Shown here piece after piece: positions 35,743 to 46,659 of a DNA stretch of 64,000 nucleotides (its first letter is position 1; each line of letters starts with the position of its first letter). The stretch comes from Planctomycetota bacterium. GTDB lineage: Bacteria; Planctomycetota; UBA11346. The notes under the pieces were generated by a model, which ran no database searches, was not told the origin of the DNA, and saw nothing but the letters and a program-made list of their open reading frames with translations. The DNA lies in NCBI GenBank assembly GCA_016745075.1, contig JADGDD010000003.1, positions 62,001 to 126,000 on the forward strand, in the 5' to 3' direction. The translations under genes and the position numbers were made by a program.

Positions 35743-36465
35743 ATGATAAGAATTTGGATACTGTTGATTGTAGCAATAGGGGGAACTTCTGCTCAGGAGA
35801 GTGGCGTTCGTTATGTCGCAGATATTATCGATGCGTATGCCGTAGGGCCAGATGCGATGACGATGAAGAACTTAGCTACAGCTCTGCGTAGTAATGAAGT
35901 GTCTTTGGATACAGCAGAGCGAGTGCTGCGTATACGTCAGTATATACGCGTAGCAGATGCGCCCCAAGATGAAGTGATCGCAGAACCTCAGGAACAAACA
36001 CCAGAAGCAGCATTACAAGCAATGGATGATTTGTTAGATGGGTCGCCAAAAGAAGTGGCAGTTTCGAAAGAAGTTGTGCCTGCTACGAATAAGCCAAATA
36101 GTGAATTGGCGGTTGTTTCAACAGCAGATTTGCTTGAGCAAGACTTGCCGCCCGTACCGCCAACAGTTAAAAATCAAAAAGGCGAAACGGTCTTTATGGT
36201 ATTTGAAAGTAAAGTGCTTGCGACACGTGAAAAAAATAATCAAACCACATGGGTCTCTTTGGATAATACTGGCCATCAAAAAATAACGCGTGGTATGTAT
36301 TTACGTATCTCTATTGAAAATGTAGAAATGGTAACTGTTATGGTGTGGGAAGTAGTAGATGGCTTTGCACGGTGTATCATTATGGAAGACACTTGGGCAG
36401 AAGGGCAAACAACGCGTATTCTGCCAAAGAAACCAATTATGTGTGTGTCGGTTGCTACGCCTTAG
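35743..36465 (+). CDS. Hypothetical secreted protein
   Basis: Signal peptide MIRIWILLIVAIGGTSAQ; no family recognised. Confidence 0.65.
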   Translation: MIRIWILLIVAIGGTSAQESGVRYVADIIDAYAVGPDAMTMKNLATALRSNEVSLDTAERVLRIRQYIRVADAPQDEVIAEPQEQTPEAALQAMDDLLDGSPKEVAVSKEVVPATNKPNSELAVVSTADLLEQDLPPVPPTVKNQKGETVFMVFESKVLATREKNNQTTWVSLDNTGHQKITRGMYLRISIENVEMVTVMVWEVVDGFARCIIMEDTWAEGQTTRILPKKPIMCVSVATP

Positions 36466-36483
36466 ATACGTAAGCGGAAGTGT

Positions 36484-37446
36484 TTATGAAGCAGGAACAA
36501 GTTGTACAGCAAGTTTAATAGCGCTGCACATACTGCGGTGGTCAACTGTATTGGTCCAGGCAATATCAAAAGCCGTGCCATGATCTACGCTGGTGCGTAT
36601 GATTGGAAGCCCAAGGGTGACATTTACGCCTTCTTCAAAGGCGAGACTCTTAAACGGAATAAGCGCTTGGTCGTGGTACATACAAATGTATCCATCAAAA
36701 CGCTTTCTATTGCTGGTGGTAAAGGCTGTGTCTGGCGGTAGCACATCACTGACTGTTATTCCGCGTGAACGTAATTCATGAACAGCAGGAATAATATGTT
36801 GAATTTCCTCATGGCCAAATAAACCACCCTCGCCAGCATGAGGATTGAGGCCCAGCATCGCTAAGCGAGGAGCTTCCTTATTATTTGCACGACGAATAGC
36901 CGAAAGGTTATTATGCAAAAGTTGACCAACTTGAACAATACGCTTTGTTGTTAATGAGTCTGAAACACTGATAAGGCTTTGGTGACAGGTGGCTAAAACA
37001 ACAGTAATAGCCGGGTCATAGAGCATCATCGCAACATCACAATGATCATTAAAATGTGCAAGTATTTCAGTGTGGCCAGGAAAGGAAATCTGAGCAGCAT
37101 TCAAAGCTGCCTTGTTAATTGGTGCAGTCACGAGTGCATCGTACTGCCCAGACTGGCAGCCACTAATGGCGTGGGTAATGCAGCTATAGGCAGCCGCGCC
37201 ACAAGCTGGTGACTCCTTACCTGGCAGAATATCTGTGGTGAATGGAGACGTTTCTGGTTCAATGATGTGCGTAGGAACGGGAATGCCAGTAGTGTGTTCT
37301 AATTGTTCAAAGATATGTCGCCAGCCAATGACTACAGGTTTACAGCATTGTAAAACGTGTGGATCAAGACAGGCCTTTGCACAGCATTCTGGGCCAACCC
37401 CAGCAGGGTCGCCCATTGTTAATGCAAGCGTAGGCTGTGCTGACAT
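36484..37446 (-). CDS. pdxA: 4-hydroxythreonine-4-phosphate dehydrogenase PdxA
   Basis: TMGDPAGVGPE; FPGHTEILAHF; GLNPHAGEGGLFGHEE; MYHDQALIPFK. Confidence 0.93.
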   Translation of the reverse strand: MSAQPTLALTMGDPAGVGPECCAKACLDPHVLQCCKPVVIGWRHIFEQLEHTTGIPVPTHIIEPETSPFTTDILPGKESPACGAAAYSCITHAISGCQSGQYDALVTAPINKAALNAAQISFPGHTEILAHFNDHCDVAMMLYDPAITVVLATCHQSLISVSDSLTTKRIVQVGQLLHNNLSAIRRANNKEAPRLAMLGLNPHAGEGGLFGHEEIQHIIPAVHELRSRGITVSDVLPPDTAFTTSNRKRFDGYICMYHDQALIPFKSLAFEEGVNVTLGLPIIRTSVDHGTAFDIAWTNTVDHRSMCSAIKLAVQLVPAS

Positions 37447-37448
37447 AT

Positions 37449-40175
37449 TTATTGTTCAGAGCCGATAGCCTGCAATTCATCAATCCGCCAGTTTTGACCA
37501 TTCAGCAGGAGATGAAGGCGATTATCACCAGGCAGTGTACAGGCGCTTTCCGCGATGGTGGCACTATTACACATAATGCGAATACGGTTATGAGCGTAGG
37601 CAAAGCGCAAGGTGATAGGAGTGGTTGAGGTCAGTGTTTCAGTGATAGGATCGGTTAGTCCATCGGTGATTGTAACCGTATTGTTAATAAAGCGAACATT
37701 GAGTGGTTGTTTGCCCATAGAACCAATAGAGGCAACCACCTCATCGGTATCACTAGTGCCAAGATGCATCGTTATAGATATATCCCAAACAGTTCCATCA
37801 AGTGGTGTTAAGGCATAGAGCTCAATAATGTTATCATTACTAGGAACCATCGCACCATTACGGCAATTGGCAGAACCTGTTACCATTTCAAATTGGAATA
37901 AATCGGTTGGATCATCAAAACTTAATAAGGCAGCTTGTTTAGCGATGAGTCGGTTACGGCGTTCTAATAAAGCCCCAGATTCAAGCGTGGGATCAGCAAG
38001 TAGTTTTTCTGTGCCTTTTTCTATTTCACCATAGAGAATAAAGCATGCAGCAGCAGAAATAGCTTGATTGCCGGTTGTTTTTTCCATCCCAGCTTGAGTG
38101 CTTGGCCAATTGCCCAACCATTTTACAGTACTAGCCTCTTTAGCTACATCAGAAAAGTAGGTATGTAAACCAGCTAAATCAGTATTGGCAAAAGCCGCCG
38201 CACTCGCGTTATAAATTGCCGGCAAAGTAGTAAACTCACCAGATTCAATTGCTAAAGCAGCATCACGATGGCTAACGGCCAACTGTGCTTCCATACGTTT
38301 CAGTGTTGCCCGGTATTGTGCATCAATAGCGAACAGGCTGTTGCCGATAGCCAAGTTACGCAATTTGGTCAGGCTATTTAAGCGTGCGCGTAAATCGCTA
38401 GCGGTGTCGCCACGTGGAATGAGGTCTTTTTGTTCTGCATACCAATCTTGGGCATTAAAGCGCATGCGCTCAAGCAAGGTGTTAGGTATAACATGATACA
38501 GCTCATTTTTATGACTTGCAATATAACGTTTAATAAGTGTTTCAGCTCGCTGCCATTGAAATTGTTCTGCGAGCTCAGCAACTTGTTGTTCCAGTGCGGC
38601 TTGTGCATCTCTATCTGATTGAGATAAGCTTGGTGGTGCAGCTTTTTGTGTTTGTTGTTGGCGGTATTCCTGTGCTCTTTGTTCTTGGATGGTAGGTGTA
38701 TTGGACTTTTTGCCACTGGCCTGAACGGCTCCACCTTTTTTCTGCGGTTGTATGGTGGTTTTGCTGGTACTCAGTATGTAACCACCAATAGCCACAATAC
38801 CTAAAATAATAAAGACAGATAATATAATACCGGCATTATTACTTTTTTGTTTGGCGATGGCGCGTTCTTGTCTGCTTTGTGATGCAGGTCGTCCAGGACC
38901 AATGTTGTCGCTTGCAGATGGTGTTTTTGTTGGTGTGGCTTTGGGTGCACCTAATTCTTCTCGAATTGCTGCAATCTCGGTGAGCACTTCATCCATATCA
39001 GAAAAACGCCACTCAGGGTTTTTGGCAAGCATGCCGCCAATCATAGAGTCCAGATGTTTGTTAATACGCGGACAGTGTTCTATGAGAGATGGTATTTCAC
39101 CGCTGACATGAGCTTTAGCAATTGCTGGCCCTTTGTGTTTGTAAAACGGGGGTTTGCCCGCAAGCATATGGAAGAGTACGCAGCCAAGGCTGTAAATATC
39201 ACTGCGATGGTCAACATCATGCTTTTGAATTTGTTCAGGGGATAAAGAGTGCATGGCAAGTTGTCGATGGGCAGACAGTTTGTTCTTGTCATCCATCTCG
39301 CGCAATAGCTCCATAACCCCCAGTTCTAAAACTTTGACGCGGCCTTCATTGCTGACCATGATCGTATTAACGCTGACACCACGATGAATTAAATTCATGC
39401 TATGAGCTGCTTTTAAACCTTTGGCAGCACGCTCAATGATAAGCATAGCCATGGCTGGGTTAAATTGACCGTCACGTTTTATTAAATGGCGGAGAAAGTC
39501 GCCTTCAACTAATTCCATGCTGTACCAAAGCAGGCCATTCTCTTCGCCGCATTCATGAACTTGAGCAATGGCTTGGTCTGCCACAGAGCCCACTTGTTTT
39601 GTTTGTTCAATAATACGATTTGCTAGCTTTGGATGGGTCAGTAAATCTTTTGGATGAAATATTTTTACTGCAACATCTCGATTTAAATTTAATTGTTTTG
39701 CATTGTAAACCGTGGCAATAGAACCAGTGCCAATAATGTTTTGTAGACGGTAGCCGCCAATAAGTTGACCAATAGATTGTTCTGGTGACCAAGTTTCTGC
39801 TAATTTTTCCAGATCGGCGATATCGATTTGTGTTTCTTCTTGAGGCGGAGTTGGTACTGGCTCGTCTTCTTTTGTGGTTTTTCCGGTCTCTGTGTTGTTA
39901 CTATCAAGATGCAGTACGATAACAGCTTTGCCAATACCAATGCGGTCACCGTGACGAATGCGTTCAGCTTCTGTAATGCGAACACCATTTAATTTAGTAC
40001 CATTGGCAGAACCAAGGTCCTCAACCCAAAATTGAGAACCTTTTGCAAAAACTTTACAGTGTTTACGGCTGGCAGACTGTTCTTTAACGGCAATATCGCA
40101 CATGGCTTTTTGCCGCCCAAGTGTTAACTCAGATTCGATCGGATAACAGGTATTGTCGTATTCCAGTTCTGCCAT
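37449..40175 (-). CDS. FHA domain + serine/threonine kinase-like domain (predicted pseudokinase) + TM + C-terminal domain
   Basis: FHA LGRQKAMCDIAV..ASRKHCKVF..LGSANGTKLNG; VAVKIF lysine present, but HRD is HRG(VSVN) and DFG is ELG. Confidence 0.85.
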   Translation of the reverse strand: MAELEYDNTCYPIESELTLGRQKAMCDIAVKEQSASRKHCKVFAKGSQFWVEDLGSANGTKLNGVRITEAERIRHGDRIGIGKAVIVLHLDSNNTETGKTTKEDEPVPTPPQEETQIDIADLEKLAETWSPEQSIGQLIGGYRLQNIIGTGSIATVYNAKQLNLNRDVAVKIFHPKDLLTHPKLANRIIEQTKQVGSVADQAIAQVHECGEENGLLWYSMELVEGDFLRHLIKRDGQFNPAMAMLIIERAAKGLKAAHSMNLIHRGVSVNTIMVSNEGRVKVLELGVMELLREMDDKNKLSAHRQLAMHSLSPEQIQKHDVDHRSDIYSLGCVLFHMLAGKPPFYKHKGPAIAKAHVSGEIPSLIEHCPRINKHLDSMIGGMLAKNPEWRFSDMDEVLTEIAAIREELGAPKATPTKTPSASDNIGPGRPASQSRQERAIAKQKSNNAGIILSVFIILGIVAIGGYILSTSKTTIQPQKKGGAVQASGKKSNTPTIQEQRAQEYRQQQTQKAAPPSLSQSDRDAQAALEQQVAELAEQFQWQRAETLIKRYIASHKNELYHVIPNTLLERMRFNAQDWYAEQKDLIPRGDTASDLRARLNSLTKLRNLAIGNSLFAIDAQYRATLKRMEAQLAVSHRDAALAIESGEFTTLPAIYNASAAAFANTDLAGLHTYFSDVAKEASTVKWLGNWPSTQAGMEKTTGNQAISAAACFILYGEIEKGTEKLLADPTLESGALLERRNRLIAKQAALLSFDDPTDLFQFEMVTGSANCRNGAMVPSNDNIIELYALTPLDGTVWDISITMHLGTSDTDEVVASIGSMGKQPLNVRFINNTVTITDGLTDPITETLTSTTPITLRFAYAHNRIRIMCNSATIAESACTLPGDNRLHLLLNGQNWRIDELQAIGSEQ

Positions 40176-40202
40176 GTGGATTCCTTATGCCCTTTTTAAA
40201 TC

Positions 40203-41267
40203 TTACGCTTGAGCTTCAGCATTTGGCGCTTCATCTTCTACGACGGGCGCAAAGGACTCGCGTACTTTTCCAGCAATTTCTTCAAGAACAGCTGGGTTTT
40301 CAAGCAAGAATTTCTTTACATTTTCTCGGCCTTGGCCAATTTTTTCACCGTTGTAAGCAAACCAAGCACCAGATTTTTGCACAATTTTTGCTTCAGTGGC
40401 AAGGTCCAGTACGTCGCCGCTATAGCTAATGCCTTCGTCAAACATAATGTCGAATTCGGCTTTTGTGAACGGTGCAGAAACTTTGTTTTTAACCACTTTC
40501 ACACGGGTACGGTTGCCAACAATTTCTTCGCCTTTTTTCAGAGATGTTACTCGGCGGATATCCAAACGAATAGACGCAGCAAATTTAAGTGCACGGCCAC
40601 CAGAGGTTGTTTCTGGATTGCCAAACATAACACCAATTTTTTCACGAATTTGGTTAATAAAGATCACGCAGGTATTTGCACCGCTAATAGCACCAGTCAG
40701 TTTACGCATAGCTTTAGACATCATACGCGCTTGTACACCAACAGAGGCTTGGTCCATTTCGCCATCAAGTTCAGCTTTTGGTACCAAAGCAGCAACCGAG
40801 TCAACAACGACAACATCTACTGCATTAGAACGAACAAGAAGGTCAGCAATTTCTAAAGCTTGTTCACCGTGGCTTGGTTGGCTAACCAGTAGATCATCCA
40901 AGTTGACACCAATGGTTTCTGCCCAAGTTGGGTCCAGAGCGTGTTCTGCATCAATAATAGCAGCAACACCGCCTTCTTTTTGCGCTTGGGCAGCGATAGA
41001 CAGTGCCAAGGTGGTTTTACCAGAACTTTCAGGGCCGTAAACTTCAATAATACGGCCACGTGGGATACCGCCAACGCCAAGAGCGCGGTCAAGACTAATA
41101 GCGCCAGTTGGGATAACAGCGGTATCAATGCGAGGTACCTCACCAAGGCGCATAATAGAGCCTTTACCGTAAGATTTGTCTATTTGATCAAGGGCCGTTT
41201 GTAGCGCTTTGGCGCGTGCTGGATCTTGCTCATTCTTCGTTGTTGCTCTTTCTTTCGTAGTGCTCAT
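40203..41267 (-). CDS. recA: RecA recombinase
   Basis: [13 protein letters not shown] Walker [35 protein letters not shown]. Confidence 0.97.
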   Translation of the reverse strand: MSTTKERATTKNEQDPARAKALQTALDQIDKSYGKGSIMRLGEVPRIDTAVIPTGAISLDRALGVGGIPRGRIIEVYGPESSGKTTLALSIAAQAQKEGGVAAIIDAEHALDPTWAETIGVNLDDLLVSQPSHGEQALEIADLLVRSNAVDVVVVDSVAALVPKAELDGEMDQASVGVQARMMSKAMRKLTGAISGANTCVIFINQIREKIGVMFGNPETTSGGRALKFAASIRLDIRRVTSLKKGEEIVGNRTRVKVVKNKVSAPFTKAEFDIMFDEGISYSGDVLDLATEAKIVQKSGAWFAYNGEKIGQGRENVKKFLLENPAVLEEIAGKVRESFAPVVEDEAPNAEAQA

Positions 41268-41428
41268 GGGTGGTTCCTCAGTACTCTGTCTAAGTGGTTA
41301 GTATGTATGCCGGTATGTTCGTAAAAGTTAGGCCGTGGGCAAGGGGCCAATTGTTCAGAAATAGGGTGCCGTGGTAGCCAGACTAGGAAAGGCATTGTAT
41401 TGTGTTTAAAACTTGATGAGGTACGCGG

Positions 41429-42643
41429 ATGTTACAGAAATCGAGAAAAGGGCTCAAGGCGGTCGCAGGTTTTCATGCGGGCGGAGCAGTTGGTGGCATC
41501 AAGGCTTCTGGTAAGCCAGATGTAGCCGTTATTTATACAGATGAACCCGTTGTGGTAGCATCTACATTTACCCGCAATGCGGCAGCAGCGGCTCCAGTAC
41601 TGCTCTCTCGTAAGCATATGCGGGCAGCGACTCACCGTGCACTCGTTATCAATAGTGGTAACGCGAACTGTTGCACTGGTGATGCTGGTATGGCAGATGC
41701 ACAAGAGATGGCAGACTTAGTGGCAGCAGAGCTTGGGTGTACAGCAAAAGAAGTGCTGGTGTGTTCTACTGGTGTTATTGGGGTGCCGCTACCTATGGAT
41801 GCGGTACGTACCGGTATTAAGGTGGCTATTCATCAGCCAACCCATAGCGCAGCCGATGCGATTCTTACCACAGATCTCGTTAGCAAGTCCGTTGCTTACA
41901 CCCATGCAGACGGTTACAGCCTCGCTGGTATCTGTAAAGGTTCTGGCATGATTCATCCAAATATGGCAACGATGCTTGGCATGGTACTGACGGATGTATC
42001 CATAGACAAAAAAGAGTTGCAGGCGATCACTCGTAGGGCTGTAGCAAAAAGCTTTAACAGTATCAGCGTCGACAATGATGAGAGTACCAACGATACTTGT
42101 TGTGTATTCGCTAGCGGTGCAAGTGGTATTACTGTAAAAAGTGCTGCAGCCCGTGCCCGTTTTGAAGAAAGCCTAACCCAAGTTTTGCAAGAACTTGCTC
42201 AGAAAATTGTGCGTGATGGTGAAGGCGCAACCAGTTTTATAGAAACCCAAGTCACCGGTGCGAAAAATGATAAACAGGCCGATGCTCTAGCTGCGGCTGT
42301 TTGTGATTCGATGTTGGTCAAAACCGCTTTTGCTGGACGAGACCCAAACTGGGGTAGAATTGTAGCTGCTGCTGGTTATAGCGGTATTTCTTTTTCTTTG
42401 GAAAAGCTTACCGTCACCCTCAATGGTGTTTTGATTTTCAGTGAAGGCTGCGGTCATGATGATCTCAAGCGCCCATTTACCAAGAATGGACGGCGCGTGA
42501 GCAGAGAACGTCTTGCTGCTTCTATGAATAAAGGTGATCAACACTTATGCCTGACCTTGACTCAAGGGCAGGGTACAGCCACTCGTTGGACGAGTGATCT
42601 TACGCATGGTTACATTACTATTAACGCGGATTACACCACATGA
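41429..42643 (+). CDS. argJ: Bifunctional glutamate N-acetyltransferase/ornithine acetyltransferase ArgJ
   Basis: INSGNANCCTG; STGVIGVPLPMD; GMIHPNMATMLGMVLTD. Confidence 0.93.
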   Translation: MLQKSRKGLKAVAGFHAGGAVGGIKASGKPDVAVIYTDEPVVVASTFTRNAAAAAPVLLSRKHMRAATHRALVINSGNANCCTGDAGMADAQEMADLVAAELGCTAKEVLVCSTGVIGVPLPMDAVRTGIKVAIHQPTHSAADAILTTDLVSKSVAYTHADGYSLAGICKGSGMIHPNMATMLGMVLTDVSIDKKELQAITRRAVAKSFNSISVDNDESTNDTCCVFASGASGITVKSAAARARFEESLTQVLQELAQKIVRDGEGATSFIETQVTGAKNDKQADALAAAVCDSMLVKTAFAGRDPNWGRIVAAAGYSGISFSLEKLTVTLNGVLIFSEGCGHDDLKRPFTKNGRRVSRERLAASMNKGDQHLCLTLTQGQGTATRWTSDLTHGYITINADYTT

Positions 42644-43782
42644 ATGACTATAACGATAGCGATTTTTCTTCACCAACTTCAGAGCCCCAGCCGGCAGCGG
42701 CACCACCGCCACAACAGCCAGCACCAATTATTATAGAACGTACTGTTGAACAGTCGCGTGGTCGAGGTCTCTCTTTTTGGTTAGCATTAACCTGTGCCGT
42801 TTTGCTTGCAGGTTCAGTGCTCTTTAATCTCATCTTTGTTGTTATTATTGGCGGCATGGCGGCTAGCGGTTCAGTAGAAGGCATGCCAGACATGGGTTTG
42901 CCAGAAAAAGTGTATGAAGGCAGTGGTTTTGCCGATAAAAAAATTGCTCTCATTCATATCAATGGTGTTATCAGCAGTCAGTCAGAAGATGGTATGTTTG
43001 GTGAACTACCATCTATGGTTGATCGCGCACAAAAACGCATTCGCCAAGCAACAAAAGATGAAAGCGTTGTTGCCCTCGTTTTAGCAATTAACACACCAGG
43101 TGGTGGTGTAACGGCAAGTGATGTACTTTACAATGACGTTGCTACATTTCACGCAACGGGCCGCCCAGTTATTGTTCACATGGGTGATCTTTGTGCGTCT
43201 GGTGGTTATTACATTGCTGCTGCTGCCGATGAACTGATCGCTTCGCCAACCACTATTACCGGTTCCATTGGTGTGATTATGTCCATGATGAATGCTGAAG
43301 GTTTACTCGTAGAAAAACTCGGTCTCGAATTTACCCCGATAACATCAGGCAAACATAAAGATATCGCCTCACCAACTAGAAGCATGACCGCAGAAGAACG
43401 CACGATTTTACAAAATATCGTCAATGATATGTATAGTCGCTTTGTTGATTTAGTGGTTGCAGGTCGTCAAGGGCATGGCCCATTTACTGGAGAAGAATCG
43501 GCAACACGCGCAACGATTACCGCTCTTGCAGATGGCCGTATTTATACAGGAACTCAAGCGCTTGAAAATGGCCTTGTTGATAAAGTGGGGTATTTAGAAG
43601 ACGCACTTCAATCTGCTCGTGAGCGGAGTGGTGCAGAAGATGCTGATGTTATTACCTATACTCAGGTGCAAGGTCTGGGCGCACTATTCGGGGCCCAGCA
43701 ACCCATAGAAAAACCAGTAGCAGCCTTGCAAACCGCTCTCTCCCCAAAATTAGAATATCGTTGGCATCCAACGGCTCAGTAA
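42640..43782 (+). CDS. sppA: Signal peptide peptidase SppA-type (S49)
   Basis: N-terminal TM; GDLCASGGYYIAAAADELIASPTTITGSIGVI. Confidence 0.9.
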   Translation: MNDYNDSDFSSPTSEPQPAAAPPPQQPAPIIIERTVEQSRGRGLSFWLALTCAVLLAGSVLFNLIFVVIIGGMAASGSVEGMPDMGLPEKVYEGSGFADKKIALIHINGVISSQSEDGMFGELPSMVDRAQKRIRQATKDESVVALVLAINTPGGGVTASDVLYNDVATFHATGRPVIVHMGDLCASGGYYIAAAADELIASPTTITGSIGVIMSMMNAEGLLVEKLGLEFTPITSGKHKDIASPTRSMTAEERTILQNIVNDMYSRFVDLVVAGRQGHGPFTGEESATRATITALADGRIYTGTQALENGLVDKVGYLEDALQSARERSGAEDADVITYTQVQGLGALFGAQQPIEKPVAALQTALSPKLEYRWHPTAQ

Positions 43783-43785
43783 ACC

Positions 43786-44622
43786 ATGTCGGACACGCCA
43801 CAATATTTTATTTTTGACAGTGAAACCATAGCAGATGGTCGCCTTATTCAGCGGGTTCGTTATCCAGAGCATTCAGAATGGACTGCGCAAGAAACCATAG
43901 CCCATCATCGAGCAGAGCTCATGGAAACAAAAGGCTCAGATTTTATTCCACACACATTTCAATTACCAGTTTCTGTAGCTATTGCTTTCGCTGATAGAAA
44001 TTATTCCTTACAAAAAGTGGTTACTTTAGACCGCCCAAAATTTCGACCGCAGATTATCACCAAACAATTTTGGAAAGGCTGGTTGCATTATCATCAACCG
44101 CAATTGGTCACCTTTAACGGTAGAAGTTTTGATTTACCCGTACTCGAACTTGCTGCTTTCCGCTATGGCATTGCCTTACCAGAATGGGTTAAAGAAGGCG
44201 TAAAAGCATGGGAAGACCCGCGCAATCGTTTTCACGGAACTGCTCACTTAGATGTTCAAGATATTATTTCCAATAATGGTGCGGCTCGCGTTAATGGTGG
44301 CCTAAACATGCTAGCAACCTTGCTTGGCAAACCGGGAAAAATGGACACCAAAGGCGATATGGTGCAAGACCTTTGGGACGCAGGTGAACACGAACGCATA
44401 GATGATTATTGTATTTGCGACGCACTTGATACCTACTTCGTTTTCTTGCGCACTCGCGTCTTACTTGGCCGTATCCATCTCGACCAAGAACACGAAATTG
44501 TTACGGCTGCTCAAAAAACCATAGAAGACATGGCTCAAGATAATGAAGCTATTCAAGAATACCTAGAAAATTTCAAAATCTGGGAACGCGTTGAAGACGA
44601 TGACAGTCCTTTTGTTTTGTAA
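43786..44622 (+). CDS. Predicted 3'-5' exonuclease, PolB-like (RNase H fold)
   Basis: FDSETIADG, TFNGRSFDLPVLELAAFRYG, DYCICDALDTYFVFLR (DEDD-type exo motifs). Confidence 0.8.
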   Translation: MSDTPQYFIFDSETIADGRLIQRVRYPEHSEWTAQETIAHHRAELMETKGSDFIPHTFQLPVSVAIAFADRNYSLQKVVTLDRPKFRPQIITKQFWKGWLHYHQPQLVTFNGRSFDLPVLELAAFRYGIALPEWVKEGVKAWEDPRNRFHGTAHLDVQDIISNNGAARVNGGLNMLATLLGKPGKMDTKGDMVQDLWDAGEHERIDDYCICDALDTYFVFLRTRVLLGRIHLDQEHEIVTAAQKTIEDMAQDNEAIQEYLENFKIWERVEDDDSPFVL

Positions 44623-44639
44623 ATTTAATGTTGAACTTG

Positions 44640-44735
44640 CTAGAAGCCATTTCAAAACCTCACCACATCGTCTTGCTTGCTCGAATCCAAAATAGACTGC
44701 TCCAGACTCGGGCGGAGTTTTGAGATGACTTCTAG
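44640..44735. repeat. 96-bp MITE-like inverted-repeat element in a convergent intergenic region
   Basis: CTAGAAGCCATTTCAAAAC (44640-44658) vs GTTTTGAGATGACTTCTAG (44717-44735): 19-bp arms with 2 mismatches, CTAG at both ends. Confidence 0.6.
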
Positions 44736-44768
44736 ATCTATTGAATAGGACTACAAGAGTAAAACGAT

Positions 44769-45914
44769 TTATTCTTTTTGTTGATCATTCTGCTCTACCT
44801 TCTGCGAAGGTTCAGAACTTTCTAACTCAAGACCGAGGCGTTTAGCTCGTTTTTCCCATTGATGGCGGGCAAGCTGTCGCATGTCTTCAACACCGTCCGT
44901 TTCGTCAACAATTTCCATACCCATCAGGGTTTCGACAAGGTCTTCCATGGTTACTAAGCCCTGTGTTCCACCATATTCATCCAGTACGATTGCAATTTGT
45001 TGCCGTTCAGCTAATAAACGTTCCAATAGGTCGGAAAGAAGGATGCTTTCGGAAACGGTCATGACAGGGCGTTTCAAGCTCTCAATGAGATCATCGTTAC
45101 GGTCATCAGCCGCCGCCCTAAGAATGCTTTCTTTTAAAACGAAACCAGTCATATCATCCCTATTTTCACCATAGACAGGCATGCGGGTGAAGGAGCGTTC
45201 TTCTGTAAATAATAAACCCTCGCCAACAGTGAGCGATCCACGCAAAGCAGCGATCACCGTTCGCGGGGTCATAATATCTTTCACCGTCAAACTATCAAAA
45301 CGAAGGAGATTACGAATCATATGAGACTCATTACCGTCAAGTGTTCCAGCCTGTTCTCCAACCCGTGCCATGGAAATAAATTCATCACGGCTAAAAACAT
45401 GTGCTTGTTTTCCATGTGCAATAACACGTGTGAGTTTTTCTGAGATCCACACAACCGGAAATAGTACGATAACCATTGCCTGAGTAAACCATGCCACAGG
45501 TAGAGCTAAGTTTTTCCAGTAAACAGCTCCAATTGTTTTTGGAATAATCTCTGAGAGAAATAAAATTGCCAGTGTCATAACTGCAGAAAAGGCTCCAAAC
45601 CACGCATTACCAAATACTGTTATCGCATGTGAACCTGCCCCGATTGCTCCAGTGGTGTGGGCTATGGTGTTGAGGGTTAAAATGGCGGCTAAAGCCTGAT
45701 CCAACCGTTCTGTTTTTAATCTGACGAGAAAAGCAGCCTGTTTTGGTTTCTTTTCTTTCATGGCTTCGACATAGGACACAGGCATACTCAGTAAGACTGC
45801 TTCAGCAATGGAGCATAAAAATGATACCCCCAGAGCTAATACAACATAAAGAATCAATAATGACAGAGCCGTTGCGTCACCGACCTCTGCTGCTACTATT
45901 TGTCCGCTATCCAT
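44769..45914 (-). CDS. CNNM/DUF21 + CBS domain hemolysin C-like transporter
   Basis: LSEIIPKTIGAVYW; VKDIMTPRTVIAAL; VLDEYGGTQGLVTMEDLVETLMG. Confidence 0.88.
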   Translation of the reverse strand: MDSGQIVAAEVGDATALSLLILYVVLALGVSFLCSIAEAVLLSMPVSYVEAMKEKKPKQAAFLVRLKTERLDQALAAILTLNTIAHTTGAIGAGSHAITVFGNAWFGAFSAVMTLAILFLSEIIPKTIGAVYWKNLALPVAWFTQAMVIVLFPVVWISEKLTRVIAHGKQAHVFSRDEFISMARVGEQAGTLDGNESHMIRNLLRFDSLTVKDIMTPRTVIAALRGSLTVGEGLLFTEERSFTRMPVYGENRDDMTGFVLKESILRAAADDRNDDLIESLKRPVMTVSESILLSDLLERLLAERQQIAIVLDEYGGTQGLVTMEDLVETLMGMEIVDETDGVEDMRQLARHQWEKRAKRLGLELESSEPSQKVEQNDQQKE

Positions 45915-45979
45915 GTTTGCATCCTATCAACAAACCAGCAATGAAAAGAGTCGCTCTTTGCAGAATATGTGGCTGTCGG

Positions 45980-46546
45980 TTAAGGTACAGCAGTGTTGTT
46001 TTTATCCAAAATCCCAAAGGCTTCCCATAGCCATGCGACATGGCAGGCATGACGAAAGCGGCCATCTTTTAATCCGGTTAGTAACTCTTCACGGCTGAGG
46101 CAGAGGATGTTGATATCTTCGTCTTCTTCCTGATTACAAGGACCGGGTTCGGCGTGTACGGGGATAATCCATGCATGGCCAGTGGCGTTGTTTCGTGAAG
46201 GTGATTGCCACAAGCTCTGTAGCGGAATTGGCTCCCCACTATGTAGGTAGCCCGTTTCTTCTTGAAGTTCACGTAACACAGCAACAGCTGGATCTTCATC
46301 ACTATTCAAATTACCGGCAGGAAATTCCCAAGTGACGATGTCTACTCCACGGCGGTATTGTTCCACAATTACAAAGCTACCATCTGGCAGCACGGGAACC
46401 GCACACGACCACGAGCTTTCCTCACAACGATAATAGTCAGTCAACTCCGTCCCATGTGGCATAAGTAGATGTTCTTTATACACCCGAAACCAAGGCTCAT
46501 CGATAAGGGTCTGAGAGGATTGCAGCTGCCAATGTTTATCAGTCAT
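45980..46546 (-). CDS. NUDIX hydrolase (ADP-ribose pyrophosphatase-like)
   Basis: NUDIX box GNLNSDEDPAVAVLRELQEETGY. Confidence 0.9.
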   Translation of the reverse strand: MTDKHWQLQSSQTLIDEPWFRVYKEHLLMPHGTELTDYYRCEESSWSCAVPVLPDGSFVIVEQYRRGVDIVTWEFPAGNLNSDEDPAVAVLRELQEETGYLHSGEPIPLQSLWQSPSRNNATGHAWIIPVHAEPGPCNQEEDEDINILCLSREELLTGLKDGRFRHACHVAWLWEAFGILDKNNTAVP

Positions 46547-46659
46547 GGTTACAAGAATAGTTTTGGTCTAGAAGAGATACAAGTGAGGAGATTGTCCGTC
46601 ATTATAGTGTCCTCGAGAACACTGCTTGCATAAGGTGCTTAGATTTTAAATTTGTAAGT

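Noticed and set aside
40209-41040. Plus-strand ORFs antisense to recA (203 and 215 aa)
   Set aside because: They are reverse-complement shadows of recA; composition mirrors recA codons and no family is recognisable.
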